DNA of 64,000 nucleotides from Asterias amurensis (GCF_032118995.1 NC_092650.1:23136001-23200000), one strand, 5' to 3'. Positions 25,801-36,590 are shown, numbered from the stretch's first letter. Numbers and translations are program-made. The notes: generated by a model from the sequence alone, not told the origin.

Positions 25801-27299
25801 ACCACTGATTATAAAGAGAATACCACCTCTCGCTTGCCGGCCTAACGAACATCGTTAACGAGAAACTCTGGAAATAGATGGGGACTATCGATGCCTGGGA
25901 ACGGCGCGGCAAGCCGGCGGGAATGGGACCACTGGGTGGTGTGGATTTCACGGAGACAAAACCACCGTGAGACTCCTCGGATTTCGATTTAAAGATATAA
26001 TTGGACACTAAGGACCATTTCATCGAGATAAGATCTGGGCAGCTCATTTTTTGGAGGGGACACTAGGTTTGTGTTTTGTTTTGTGAATTGTTTCCCTCGT
26101 GAAAACATTTAATGGTAAAACCACTTTTCACGTTACACAAGAAATTAATGGGAGCTTTAACCCCACCGTTACTTATATTTCAAGGGAAGAGTGAACACCC
26201 GGTAACGATGGGGTTATCTGGCTTACGGCCTACTCAAAAGCAGGGGTAATTATTTTGCGCAATAATTCCATAGGGCTAATATCCACAAACAGCTTGCGTT
26301 GATTCTTGAAGGCAGTGGACACTATTGGTAATTACTCAAAATAATTATTGGCATAAAACTTTTCTTTGTGACGAATAATGGGGAGAGGTTGATGGTACAA
26401 AACATTGTGAGAAACGGCACCCTCTGAAGTGCCATAGTTTTCCACGAATTTGATTTCGAGATTCAGATTTAGAACTTGAGGTCTCGAAATCAACCATCTA
26501 AACGCACACAACTTCTTTTTTTCTTTCATTATTATCTCGCAAGTTCGATGACCGATTGAGCTCAAATTTTCACAGGTTTGTTGTTTTATGCATATGTTGA
26601 GATACACCAACTGTAAAGGCTAGTCTGTGACAATTACCAAATAGTGCCCACTGCCTTTAAGCTTACATAGGCCTATAGTCTAAGAAGATAACAAAAGTAT
26701 AAAAAGTATAATACAATCACACTCTCAGCAATGAACTCCGTGAAACCGTATGAAGTACGATTAATCTTGTAAACCAAGATCTCAATTTTTTTCCCTGCAT
26801 CAAATCAAATAAATATATAACTATCAATAACATCGAAAACCTTTCAATTTTCCCTTGGCTGTAACGTGACAATGTTGCGTCACAAAATACATGGTTCAGG
26901 CCATCATTACATGGCTTTTCAAACAAGTCTCATGGTCGTGTAAAACAACTTTTAAGAACGATCCAAAACAAACAACGTCTTGTCTTTGTTGTCTTGAACT
27001 TGACTCCTCGAAACGAGCTACCACCAAGACCCCGAAACTAAATAAACTTTTAACGCACAGAGGCATGGGCCTAATGACCAAACGCCCCGGGCCACTCGGG
27101 GTCACAACGCAACGGGGCTAGATTTCGGCACCAAACTGGAACCCCTAAAAATACGACTCTTTGAGAAAAGTATTGACCGATTGTGGCCCAAGTTTTGTTG
27201 TTGTAGCTTACCTTCACCATCGGGAGAGAAACAGTCCCATTTCGTTTGAGATTGCACTGGAGGACGGACAAAACGTCTGACGAGGAAGGAGCGAGGCAT
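10617..27299 (-). CDS. scrt: Scratch-family C2H2 zinc-finger transcriptional repressor (three coding exons)
   Basis: Complete gene encoding 437 aa. Coding exons on the minus strand are 27299-27212, 12351-11397 and 10887-10617; all junctions are GT-AG and in frame. The protein opens with a SNAG domain, MPRSFLVRR, which in the Snail/Scratch superfamily recruits LSD1/CoREST. A long low-complexity Ser/Thr/Pro linker follows, then five zinc fingers: [68 protein letters not shown] and [17 protein letters not shown] (C2HC type). YVSMPAL in finger 2 and FALKSYLxKHxEAxC in finger 5 are Scratch features; Snail has YVSLGAL and FSRMSLLHKH. Scratch proteins act in the nucleus, bind E-boxes (CAGGTG type) and promote neuronal differentiation. 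A possible ATTAAA signal lies at 10240-10235. Confidence 0.95.
10888..11396 (-). other. Scratch intron 2 (509 bp) with an embedded MITE
   Basis: Begins gttggt and ends ctatccag on the minus strand. It contains the 121-bp palindromic element at 11061-11181. Confidence 0.9.
11061..11181. mobile_element. 121-bp palindromic MITE in Scratch intron 2
   Basis: Ends AGCCCACCTTTAGTGGGC and, inverted, AGCCCACCTTTGTGTTGGGC. The inner arms also pair (AGTTATGGCTCTCTT with AAGAGAACCATAAC), as do the centre arms (CATCGATCTTAT with ATAAGAGCGATG). No transposase is encoded. Confidence 0.75.
11397..12351 (-). CDS. scrt: Scratch coding exon 2 (linker, zinc fingers 1-2)
   Basis: 955-nt exon with acceptor ttcttcag before 12351 and donor CAG|gttggt at 11397/11396. 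It encodes a basic patch ([10 protein letters not shown]), Ser/Thr-rich sequence, an acidic stretch ([10 protein letters not shown]), then finger 1 and most of finger 2. The exon ends inside the last His region of finger 2 (HI-R), and the split Arg codon is completed by exon 3 to give HIRTHKLG. Confidence 0.94.
12733..12883. mobile_element. Imperfect palindromic repeat in Scratch intron 1
   Basis: gtccgcctatccttggggg near the left end and ccccaagttagtaggcggg at the right are imperfect reverse complements. Probably an old MITE. Confidence 0.4.
13243..13620. mobile_element. TTAA element related to family A
   Basis: Starts TTTAAAGCCATTATACACTT and ends AAGTGTCCAATGGCTTTAA. The interior shares only the ccgattgagc and gttattttttaa-type end blocks with family A, so it looks like a sister family. 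Confidence 0.7.
14327..14680 (+). mobile_element. Family A MITE in Scratch intron 1
   Basis: TTAAAGACACTGGACATTAT to GTCCACTGCCTTTAA. A short deletion removes the cttgtcacacgaagttgtg block. Confidence 0.88.
14681..15495. other. Scratch intron 1 sequence
   Basis: Non-repetitive in this window; no exon recognised. Confidence 0.4.
15496..15883 (+). mobile_element. Family A MITE, full length
   Basis: TTAAAGACACTGGACACTAT to GTCCACTGCCTTTAA, with the intact central hairpin cgagacctcaag/ctgaggtctcg. Confidence 0.9.
19110..19245. repeat. Family C end fragments
   Basis: Two direct copies of the family C terminus (ggccctgtttcatagagctg at 19110; ggcccaatttcatagagctg at 19203) without the opposite ends. 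Confidence 0.55.
19369..19741 (-). mobile_element. Family A MITE in Scratch intron 1
   Basis: The left end lacks the first few bases (cggtggacactattgg); the right end is GTCCAGTGTCTTTAA. The central hairpin is present. Confidence 0.88.
20004..20017. promoter_or_regulatory. Perfect RFX X-box palindrome
   Basis: GTTACCATGGAAAC fits the palindromic X-box consensus GTTNCCATGGNAAC exactly. It lies in Scratch intron 1, outside any repeat. RFX factors act in ciliated and neural cells; function here is inference. Confidence 0.5.
23235..23619 (+). mobile_element. Family A MITE in Scratch intron 1
   Basis: TTAAAGGCTCTGGATACTAA to GTCCACTGCCTTTAA. The hairpin is intact, with point mutations in the left end. 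Confidence 0.88.
26308..26660 (-). mobile_element. Family A MITE in Scratch intron 1
   Basis: TTGAAGGCAGTGGACACTAT to GTGCCCACTGCCTTTAA, the left TTAA mutated to TTGA. It lacks the block around cttgtcac. Confidence 0.86.
27212..27299 (-). CDS. scrt: Scratch coding exon 1 (SNAG domain)
   Basis: ATG at 27299-27297 opens [20 protein letters not shown] and ends DGE plus one base before the donor gtaagc. That single base (G) plus AT from exon 2 makes GAT (Asp), so phase and frame agree with a junction 14.9 kb away. The SNAG sequence differs from the usual MPRSFLVKK only by basic substitutions. An in-frame extension upstream lacks conserved sequence, so this Met is chosen. Confidence 0.92.
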
Positions 27300-28544
27300 T
27301 GTCGAAGTTGTTGGATGAGAACAGAACCAAATCCGAAAGAAACCTTTGATGAGGAGTTGTTTCTTTAATAACACAGCGGTGGTTGAGGAAGACAATGGTT
27401 TGTAATGGTGTTGTTGTATTTTGATAACTGGTTTCCACACTCTGCTCCCACGGTGTCTCAAGATAAAGTGATGTTTCTCTGGTCTTGCATCTGCCTTATC
27501 TTCTCTCTCTCTCTCTCCCACTTTACTTATTGTCCCCTCCTCTGGTAGAAAACCAGTGATCACCATCAACAGGCGAGAAAGGGCCACTGCGCGCGCATGC
27601 AACAAGTGTCACCCACTGCACGGACCAGAACGCCGAATGCTTTACGCACTCTGCAACCGGCGTGTACGGTTTACGGTATCCTGCGGTGCAGAGTGGAATC
27701 AACCAATGGTATGTCTAAAATGCAGTGTAACGGTATGGCAAGGGGGCAGTGAAGAAGGAAAAAAAAAAATCATATTTCATATACAGTGAGGGATCGACTG
27801 CGCAGGCTCCAACCGCGGGGGGTTGGGGAAAAGGGGGGGGGGGTTCAAGTCTAACGTCTTCAAGAAAAAAAATCACAGTTGTTAATGACCTGGTGTGTTG
27901 GGATAACGCAAGGATGGAACACATGTCTGGTATAGAAAGTGTGGTATATTATATGATCAGCTGGTATTATTACGGGAGGTATGCGATTGAAGGGTTTGTA
28001 TTGCCAGACTGTGTTATGAACACAGCCTCTCGGCAGATCGAAAACCAGGCTTGAGTTTCAGTCTCATTTTTGGGTTGTCATTGCTTAATTGATAGGCAAA
28101 ACAAACACTTTAATGTCTGGTGTGTGGCTTTTCGGTTAAGAGCTCTTTGTCTTTTTCAAGGAGTGAGGTATCACCACCCATGTATATAACTTGATCTTAT
28201 TCACATGCTGCGTCTTAACACCTTCTTCGTTGAGACGGCCAAAACAAAGAACCCCGCCAAATTATGAGGGAAAGAGTGCAAGACACTTGAATGTTGCGTA
28301 AAAATGTCTTAGAATAATACATGAATAACGCGTCCAACAATTATAGATCAGAAATTGTGACATATTATATAAACAGGGGACGCAGCGAGCGTCAAAAATT
28401 GCGGATTTTTTTTTACCGTGTTACCGTTAACTTTAAAACACGAGAATCCGCTGAGCTTTCGTTCGTTTTCCGTCACAAGTGATGTACAAGCAACCTATAA
28501 ACACACATAAACCAAAGTACAATAACTCGTACAACATTGACATT
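27300..28544. other. Upstream region of Scratch
   Basis: Presumed 5' UTR/promoter of Scratch lies at the left of this region. It has a (CT)n run at 27500-27527 and a CpG-richer patch at 27580-27690. No TATA box or repeat copy is clear. The 101-aa plus-strand ORF at 27749 shows no motif and is not called. Confidence 0.35.
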
Positions 28545-28676
28545 ATATATTGACTAACTTCGAGTAATGGCTCAAATGAAAGCTTGTCTTTCTCGACCCC
28601 TATCAAAATACCTATTGAGTTTTAAATCAAAATTTGTGGGTCCAATCGGCAAAAAATCTGACATAGCATCTTTAAC
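28545..28676. mobile_element. Family F right-half fragment
   Basis: Reads tcgacccctatcaaaatacc, attgagttttaaatcaaaat and ends aatctgacatagcatcttta, matching one arm of the 3541-3908 element. Confidence 0.6.
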
Positions 28677-28699
28677 GCTCCTGGTATTCAAAATCGTAT

Positions 28700-28925
28700 T
28701 TTTTTGGGAGATTGCACTGTCTGATTCTTATCAACTTTTGATATGATGAAAGGGAGGGGGCACATCTCAAAACTTGTCCAGCTTTTACTTTCATAATTCT
28801 TGGATTTATGTGGAAATGATGACACAAAATGTCAACTTTCCCATATGACCTGTGCAGAATTGTGCCTGCCAGAATACTCAAAGAATGTACAAGGTCACAC
28901 TAATTGTAAACAAGGTTCACATGGT
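28700..28925 (+). repeat. Family L interspersed repeat, copy 1
   Basis: Shares ggagattgcactgtctgatt, cttatcaacttttg, aagaatgtacaaggtcac and ttgtaaacaaggtt with 53711-53837. It carries about 90 extra internal bases. Class unknown. Confidence 0.6.
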
Positions 28926-28956
28926 CTATTGCTCTGTCTATTTATATACAGACTCT

Positions 28957-29165
28957 TTTGAAGACACTGGACACCTTTTGAAGACTAATATTCTCACTCT
29001 CACTAGGTGTATCCCAATGCGTGTTTCCCAATCTGGGAAAATTTCGGCTCGATTGGTCTTCGCAGTTGCAAGAGAATAATGAAAGAACAAAAATACAGCC
29101 TTGTTGCATTACTTTGTATGCTTTGAGATGCTTATTAAAAGGATTCAGGCCTGATGTCTTTAGGC
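28957..29165 (+). mobile_element. Family A MITE, degenerate fragment
   Basis: Starts ttttgaagacactggacacc; later ggttgc-like and gagaataatgaaagaac blocks are recognisable. It is interrupted by the next copy. Confidence 0.5.
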
Positions 29166-29579
29166 AGTGGACAATATTGGTAATTACTCGAAATAATTAT
29201 TAGTTTTTAGTTTTATTAGACTTTACACTGTCATAAAAATATAGAAATACAAATCGATACGAAAATGGGGAGAGGTTGATAGTAAACAACATTGTAAGAA
29301 ACGGCTCCCTCTAAAGTGACTTAGTTTTTGAGAAAGAAGTAATTTTCCACGAATTTGATTTCGAGACCTCAGATTTAGAACTTGAGGTCTCGAAATCAAC
29401 CATCTGAAAGCACACAACTTCGTGCGACGAGGGTGTTTTTTTCTTTCATTATTATCTCGCAACTTTGGCGACCGATTGAGCTCAAATTTTCACAGCTTTG
29501 CTATTTTGTGCATATGTTGAGATACACCAAGTGAGAAGACTGGTCTTTGACAATTACCAATAGTGTCCACTGTCTTTAA
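29158..29579 (-). mobile_element. Family A MITE with an insertion
   Basis: Opens CTTTAGGCAGTGGACAATAT and ends GTCCACTGTCTTTAA. About 50 extra bases (29205-29260) lie between the left end and ggggagaggttg. Confidence 0.85.
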
Positions 29580-29582
29580 ATA

Positions 29583-29745
29583 ATTTGAGTGAGAAGTTTC
29601 CCTTTCTCAAAAACTACGTTTACTTTTAAAGGGAACCGTTTCTCACCATGTTTTATACTTTCAACAGCCCTCCCATTGCTCGTTACCTTGTAAAAGTTTT
29701 TATGCCACCAATTGTTTTGAGTTTTTACCAAAATTGTGTCTATGG
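29583..29745 (+). mobile_element. Family A right-half fragment
   Basis: Matches the 3' half: ctcaaaaactacgtt, gggaaccgtttctcaccatg, cattgctcgttacc, ending without a clean TTAA. Confidence 0.6.
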
Positions 29746-30401
29746 ACAGAATTTGAGTGCTTTTAACCGACGGCTTAATTAATATTTCCACTTGTAAATG
29801 CAGATGACCATGTACTAATTGCAATATAGAACAACACCACTTGGGTGGCGTGAATAAGGCGTGAAACGCTGCACGTAACCAACAATAAACAACCGCAAAA
29901 TCTGGACCTCACACCTAAGTTTGTGTTCTGTGGTCCAAGACGTGTGTCTATTTTGGAGACAAGGTAATTCCGCACAAATCCCACTCGTGGACGTCGAACA
30001 TAAACTAATCTCAAAATGCTTCTGCAAAAATGTTTTTAAAAGGTCTGTTTTGTTCAAACTGATAACGTGCTTTTCGGGGAGAAAACCACAGCCGTTGCGT
30101 GGGGTGATGTCCAAAGCTGACGGCTTTCAAAGTGACCATCGATGCTTGACAAACAAAAGCCGGTGTTCGGTAAAAAAGGCATCGGAATCTCTTTCACATT
30201 GTTTTTATTTCCTTTTTGCAGACAATTATTTCAAATTAGCAAATTACACTGAGTGAGATGAATTTGACGGCTAAGGCAAAAATCACAAAACATGAGTGTA
30301 GGGCCAACAACTGCAAAATAAATGTTTTTCAGGACTGCTAACTTGACACAAAGAACAAGATGGCTGAATTCAATCGGCTGATTTACTAGCTTCAATTGGT
30401 T

Positions 30402-30740
30402 TTGGTGGCACAGTTGGCTTGTGTGTACAGCGCTCGCCTCTCACCAAGGTGACCCCGGTTCGATTCCCGGTCGGGGCCATATGTGAGTTGAGTTGTGCGT
30501 TGGTTCTCTGCTTTGCCACGAGGGTTTCCCAGACTAACCGGTTTTCCTCCCTCAGGAAAAAATCAAACACTTTCGATCTTGGCTGTGCCCCGTGGTCATA
30601 ATGGGTTGATGTGGCTGGCAGCTGAATGCGCCCTTGCATGCCTGCTTCTCGAATACGTTGTAGCCGTGTCCTTCGCAATTCAGCTCTAGCTGCGAGTAAG
30701 GACGATAAACCCCCAGAAATTATTATTATTATTATTATTT
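30402..30740 (+). mobile_element. tRNA-derived SINE with (ATT)n tail
   Basis: 5' tRNA-like head with box A-like TGGCACAGTTGGC and box B GGTTCGATTCC at 30457-30467. A non-tRNA body of about 240 bp follows, ending acccccagaaattattatt. This is the classic order of a Pol III SINE mobilised by a LINE. Confidence 0.8.
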
Positions 30741-31740
30741 AAATTGCTTAGCACAGTAAGATCTTTCTAGCCACTTCAATGGGCATGGCACTGTTCTGGC
30801 TGTTAAACCCCCAAACAAAAATCAATCGACAAAACAAACAAGCAAATAATGGAAATGCAGTTGTAACAAACTTTAGGTAATTTTAGCAGGCTTGTGAGTT
30901 TCCAAAATGTGGGCTTTGGTGTTATTTTGCTCTATGTTTTGAGGCATCATTGCAACGCATCCGAGTGTGCTATAGTCACGCAGACAACTTTCTAATTATG
31001 TAAACAAAACAAAGCTGACATATAGGTTTTATTGGCAAATGCCCCTAGACAATATCACGACTTAGAAATGTGTAACAAAAACCAAATCCGGAATACTAAG
31101 TAGCAACTAAAAATTAGCCCATTCGATGAAGTTGTAGATGGTTATGAGTCAGGAGTATCACTTTTAAATATTGTGGTTGTATATTGTGGTTGTATCAAGT
31201 GAGGGTACTGCTCTTTGACAATTATTGTCATTTGCCAAATGTCTCAAGTGACATGCGATTTGGAGGAAGAAACTAAACTTAAAATATAGTATAAAAAAAA
31301 AAATAAAAAAAAAAAATAAGCCTTGGCATATAATGAAAACAGATTTCTTTCTAAGAGATTTCTGTGCAATCTAGGGGCCTGGAAATAATATTCGAAAATC
31401 CTAATAGTTTCAAGAAAACAATACTGCAATTGGCTATAGTCTTATATAAGCTGACTGAATCCGGCTGATGGTGTGCACCGTATTCAATCGGAACTCTTCA
31501 ATGATTTGTCCCATGAAGGCATTCCGTAAATCTCGCCAGATGTCAAGACTGGTTCACCACAATGTGGTATCCTCTCCATATAAGGGCATCGCCTCGTTCC
31601 GGGCACGCGACTCTTTCTTCTCTATACTCAACATGAAAACCGACTGAGAATTACAAGAATAAGGACACAATGTTTGCAAGCAACTTTTAAGCTTTGTGTC
31701 ATGTCTTTAGAGGCAATGTATACCTTTTGTTACACCCATG

Positions 31741-32150
31741 TTAAAGGGTTATATACTTTTTCCTAACACAAAACACAATGTCCACAGATTTACTTTAAAC
31801 TTACACAGTTTTAAGATTATGACAGTTGAAAGCTTCCCTTGAAATTTTACTTACTGGTGCTGTAGTTTTTACGAAATGAGTAAAAGTAATCATTTTCGTC
31901 TCAGTTTTAGCATGTAAAAACGTATTAACCAGTTATGCTATGGTTTTTGGTATAATATCATAACTGGTTAAGGGGATTTTACATGCTAAGAGATCAAAAT
32001 GATTTTGTGACTTGTTTTACTCATTTCTCAAAAATTACACAACCTTAGTTGGTAATATTCGAAGGGAAGCTTTCCACTATCATAATCTTCAAACCCTGTA
32101 AGTTTAACGTAAATCTGTGGAAATTTTGAAAAAGTACCTGAATCCTCTAA
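31741..32150. mobile_element. Family G palindromic TTAA element, copy 1
   Basis: Opens TTAAAGGGTTATATACTTTT. Long arms pair (gaaatgagtaaaa with ttttactcatttct; ttttagcatgtaaaa with ttttacatgcta). It ends at CTAA, shared with copy 2. Confidence 0.85.
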
Positions 32151-32533
32151 AGGGTTATGTACTTTTTCCTATACACAAAACACAATGTCCACAGATTTAC
32201 ATTAAACTTAAACAGTTCGAAGACTATAATAGTAGAAAGCTTCCCTCGAAATTTTACTTACTGAGGTGCTGTAGTTTTTGAGAAATGAGTAAACGTATTA
32301 ACAAGTTATGCCATGATTATGGTATAATATTATAACTGTGGTTAATGGGATTTTACATGCTAAAATAATTTTTGCCTTCCCGAGACGAAAATTATTTTGT
32401 GATTTGTTCTACTCATTTCTAAAAAACTACACAACCTCAGGCAGTAATATTATAAGGGAAGCTTTATACTATCATTATCTTCAAAGTTTAATGTAAATCT
32501 GTGGACATTTGGAAAAGGTACCAGAATCTTTTG
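32147..32533. mobile_element. Family G element, copy 2
   Basis: Starts CTAAAGGGTTATGTACTTTT and has the same arms as copy 1. It ends gaatcttttgaa, where a family A copy begins at once. Confidence 0.85.
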
Positions 32534-32898
32534 AAGGCACATACACTGGACACTTCATGCAATATTACTCAAAATAATTGTTAGCATAAAATCTTACTTG
32601 GTAACGAGTAATGGGGAGCTGTTGATAGTATAAATTGTGTAAAACCGCTCCCTCTTAAGTAACGTAGTTTTTGAGAAAGAAGTAATTTCGCACTGAAAAT
32701 TTAAAAGACTAGACTCAGCTGAAGCTTTTTATCAGACATCTGAAATCAGACACGGGTGTTTTTTCTTCCACTATTTTCTTGCAAATTTGATAACCAATTT
32801 AGCTCAAATTTTCACAAGCTTGTTACTTTATGCGTATGTTGGGATACACCAAGTGAGAATATCGGTCTTTGACAATATTACCAAAAGCGTCCAGTTAA
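32530..32898 (-). mobile_element. Family A MITE, divergent
   Basis: Starts TTGAAGGCACATACACTGG, has ggtaacgagtaatggggagc, and ends gcgtccagttaa. Confidence 0.75.
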
Positions 32899-33353
32899 CG
32901 GTTCGGTTATTTTCATCTATATAAATTAAACGTAAACATTTTGATTTCTTAAGGTGGTCAAGTTTTTATCGCAAAAAAAGGAGCGTTATTATTTAAAATT
33001 GTTTGGGATCAAAGTGATATACTTTTATATAACCATATAGTAGGCCTACTACAAAGTGATTTGTTTCTCAAAGTAATTTTATCCAAAGGGGATGCATTTA
33101 GTTAGAGTTATTACCAAAAGTATACACACCCTATAGGAAAAGATATTATAGTTTCGCTGCTGAGGTCAGGATAAAACATCATTTCTAATTAATTTGACTA
33201 ATAATAGCTTCGACGATAGGACAGATACCAAAAGTAACTCAGAACCACCAGCGAAACATTTTTATATCGGATGATACCGATGGGTTGTAATGGAATGTTG
33301 TAATCTCCAAACATTGTGCTAGAATATTAATTTATTTACCTTTTCTTTGTAGG

Positions 33354-33737
33354 TTAAAGGCAGTGGGCACTATTGGTTATTACTCAAAAAAGTTGTTAGT
33401 ATAAAACCTTACTTGGTAATGAGTAATGGAGAGCTGTTGATAGTATAAAACGTTGTGAGAAACGGCTCCCTCTGAAGTAATGTAGTTTCCGAGAAAGAAG
33501 TAATTTTCCACAAATTTGATTTCGAGCCTCAGGTTTAGAATTTGAGGTCTCGAAATCAATCATCTGAAAGCACTCAACTTCGTGTGACAAGGGTGTTTTT
33601 TCTTTCATTATTATCTCGCAACGTCGACTACCAATTGAGCTCAAATTTTCACAGATTTATGTTATGCATATGTTGAGGTACACCAAGTGAGAAGCCTGGT
33701 CTTTTGACAATTACCAATATTGTCCATGCGTCTTTAA
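33354..33737 (-). mobile_element. Family A MITE, full length
   Basis: TTAAAGGCAGTGGGCACTAT to tgtccatgcgtctttaa, with the central hairpin present. Confidence 0.9.
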
Positions 33738-33859
33738 GAGGATGCCAGTATAAATAAATGGCATGTAAACTGTGGTTCATGAAGTGAACACAGCCAGCTG
33801 GAAACAGTTTGAAGGATAGGCCCAGCTGTAATCATTTCGATTCTGTACTTGATAATTGG

Positions 33860-34223
33860 TTAAAGGCAGTGGACACTATTGGTAATTGTCAAAGACTATG
33901 CATAAAATAATAAACCTGTGAAAATTTGAGCTCAATCGGTCATCGAAGTTGCGAGATAATAATGAAAGAAAAAAACACCCTTGTCAAACGAAGTTGTGTG
34001 CGTTTAGATGGTTGATTTCGAGACCTCAAGTTCTAAACCTGAGGTCTCGAAATCAAATTCGTGGAAAATTACTTCTTTCTCGAAAACTATGGCACTTCAG
34101 AGGGAGCCGTTTTTCACAATGTTTTATACCATCAACCTCTCCACATACCATTACTCGTCACCAAGAAAGGTTTTATGCTAATAAATATTTTGAGTAATTA
34201 CCAATAGTGTCCACTGCCTTTAA
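33860..34223 (+). mobile_element. Family A MITE, short deletion
   Basis: TTAAAGGCAGTGGACACTAT to GTCCACTGCCTTTAA. The block ccagtcttctcacttgg near the left end is deleted. Confidence 0.9.
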
Positions 34224-34244
34224 GTTACGTATTTCCACCACACT

Positions 34245-34628
34245 AATAACAACCGGTTACTGTAACTTGAGATTTTTTGGCCGATTTGACCAACAAATTT
34301 TGATTTAAAATTCAATAGGTTTTTTTTGACAGGGGTCGAGAAAGTTACAAGCTTTAAATTGAGCCATTGCTCGAAAAAGTCCGCCAATTATTAGTAGCAG
34401 TGAAATAAAGTGCTTAAAATTAGTTTTTGTCGGGATCCCGACAATATATCACGTGCCAATTCTAATGTGTTTTTAAAGAAACGTTTTAATCTTTTGTCAT
34501 GGTTCCTGACCATTAAATGTAAAAACTTGTTTTCGTTAGAGCTGGTGATACCCTTTGAAATGCCATTCACTAAAAAAAAAATCTATTTTTTAATGTTTGG
34601 GGCAAAACATCTGACATAGCATCTTTAA
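34245..34628. mobile_element. Family F element
   Basis: Close to 3541-3908: gatttgaccaacaaattttg, centre gtcgggatcccgacaa, right end ATCTGACATAGCATCTTTAA. Confidence 0.82.
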
Positions 34629-35007
34629 CTGATTTTACATAATATAGAGGATGTATACACACTAGAATATCTTAATCAAAATCTGTCTAATCTTCTTTTT
34701 GTTAATTTTGCGGTCACCCCCTCCCCTCGACCGGGGCACGCGACTCATAACGAAGCGCGCGCCGGTCACCCTATCCCCCTGATGCAATACAGGATTCACC
34801 GGGTAGCGGGTAGCAGAACCTGTTGCTCGCCGCATTCCATTCCCGAAAAAGGCAATGACTCCATGCAGTGTCGGTGCTTGGATCGAGCAGGTCTGCTTGC
34901 GCTGCAAATTATAGGATGTGATAAATAGGGGAGACATTTCAAATTGTGTTTTCCCTCTCCTTGGCTGTCGCCACACATGAACACCACTGAAAGGCCAATG
35001 ATGAACT
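34629..35007. other. Intergenic, partly CpG-rich
   Basis: Around 34720-34790 there are CpG-rich clusters (gaagcgcgcgccggtcacc). No exon with good splice sites and homology was found. Confidence 0.35.
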
Positions 35008-35178
35008 CGAGACTTCCTGAAAAGGACGATCAGAACATACTGATCGAAACGTCGAGTTGAAACCAACGGTTCTCTTAAGAACCACCACTACTCATTTAGA
35101 GATAGTCATTATATGGTGTTATCGCAAACCTTTCCGTACCGTATTTCCACCATTTTTCAAAGTTTCAAATCCTACTCG
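35008..35178 (+). mobile_element. Family E retroelement-like 3' end, copy 1
   Basis: Contains gatcagaacatactgatcga, gtcgagttgaaaccaacgg and ggtgttatcgcaaacc, ending tttcaaatcctact. The same unit lies inside a family D element at 56266-56429. There are no terminal inverted repeats. A Penelope-like tail is possible from memory, but not shown. Confidence 0.5.
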
Positions 35179-35467
35179 AGGTTTGTTGTTGGAATGTTTG
35201 GTTACCCCAAATGTTGGGACTTACCCCCATCATGTTTTCTTTTGCATGAAATCACGATCAAATTACTTTCAGCAGGCCTGCTGCAGCGACCTCTCACTGT
35301 GGTTAATAACTTCCACAGCAAAGAAGTAAAAACTTACTGAATAAAGTGTTCAAAGGTCAAGATGACAATGAATCTGCATGAGCATTTACATTTTCTACAA
35401 AATCATCAATAAATAATACTAATATTAAATTATACATATATTAAAATGATATCTGTTGGGAAGTCCT

Positions 35468-35618
35468 GGGTGCGTTCGTGTAGCTTCCCCGGGTCAACCC
35501 CGGTGTGTGGCGTTTTTTTCCCCCAGGACCAGGGTGTGCAGATAATTACCCACGTTCGTCTGAAAAAAACCCCCGCCACACACCGGGGTCGACCCAGGGA
35601 AGCTAAACGAACGCACCC
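35468..35618. mobile_element. 151-bp palindromic MITE
   Basis: GGGTGCGTTCGTGTAGCTTC at the left; the right end inverted reads GGGTGCGTTCGTTTAGCTTC. The pairing continues through gggtcaaccccggtgtgtgg. Confidence 0.85.
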
Positions 35619-35649
35619 AAATCACACTTCGGATAGCTCAATGAGCTCA

Positions 35650-35893
35650 TTAAAGATACTGGAAACTATTGGTAACTGTCAAAGACCAGTCTTCTCACTT
35701 GGTGTATCTCAACATACTAATACATAAAATAACCAACCTGTGAAAATTAATTGAGCTGAATTGGTCGTCGAAGTTGCGAGATAATAATGAAAGAAAAAAC
35801 AACAACTTTGTCACACGAGGTTGTGTGCCTTTAGACTTAAAATCTACTTGTGAGGTCTCGAAATCAAATTCGTGAAAATTTACTTCTTTCTTG
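35650..35893 (+). mobile_element. Family A MITE, right-truncated
   Basis: TTAAAGATACTGGAAACTAT through gaaatcaaattcgtgaaaat, then unrelated sequence; the right third is missing. Confidence 0.82.
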
Positions 35894-36590
35894 ATTGTTC
35901 CGGTGTTTTTTAGCCTGTTTATTGAAATGAAACTAAGGAAACCATCATAATAATACCCGTTCATCATAATAATACCCGTATTATTTGTTACTGGTTTATT
36001 TATAATAACATGTTTGTAATAATTTTCATACGATGATCATACGGTAGCATACTACTTCGGATTTTCGCTCCGGAGCAGGGGTTGTAGAGCGTGGAACAGT
36101 GGATGCTGTCCCCTAGATGGCTACTTCCGATAGCGCCCTCCTGTGAATCTCTCCAGCCCATCAGGGTGCATGCACCCCACCATATAGGAGAAAACAGAGC
36201 GTCGAGCTCATTAATATTTTGTAGGCCCATTCTATATTACACAGATTTGAGAGCCCCCAGAAAGTGTTTCAGTGTAAAAATGTTACCCAATTGTGACCTG
36301 GGGGTTGTTGACTTCCAGCTTGAGGTATTTTGGATGACATAGGCCCTGAAATAAATGGTCCTATTTGTTGAGAGGTGTAAGGACTCTCTCCAAGATTGAT
36401 GCTAGGACGTTTTGAAAATTAGACCTGTGAAGGGGTGTTTTTACTTGGAAGGAGAATAACTCGACGGGCCCAGGGACTCCCCATATAAAATTGGGCAGAG
36501 AATACAAGTTAAGAGTCAATCAATCATTTTCACTTTCAAGTTAAAAGCTGTGAGACTTTTAAGTATTTTTCGTGTATTTTTGAGTATTTA
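35894..36590. other. Intergenic, nothing recognised
   Basis: Contains a CTCF-like AGCGCCCTCCTGTGA at 36132. No ORF with recognisable content. Confidence 0.35.

Larger units (their letters stand above)
12352..27211 (-). other. Scratch intron 1 (14.9 kb)
   Basis: Begins gtaagc at 27211 and ends ttcttcag at 12352. It holds at least five family A MITEs, one related TTAA element (13243-13620) and other short repeats. Between them lie long repeat-free stretches, 15884-19369, 19742-23234 and 23620-26307, in which no exon is recognisable. It is the natural place for regulatory elements of a neural gene; one perfect RFX X-box is listed separately. Confidence 0.85.

Noticed and set aside
30402..30478. 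A functional tRNA gene at the SINE head
   Set aside because: It has a box B but no closed acceptor stem or credible anticodon arm, and it continues into a SINE body with an ATT tail.
35008..35178. Hammerhead ribozyme in family E (ctgatcgaaac)
   Set aside because: The CUGANGA core is not complete; only the GAAAC part and a local palindrome are present.
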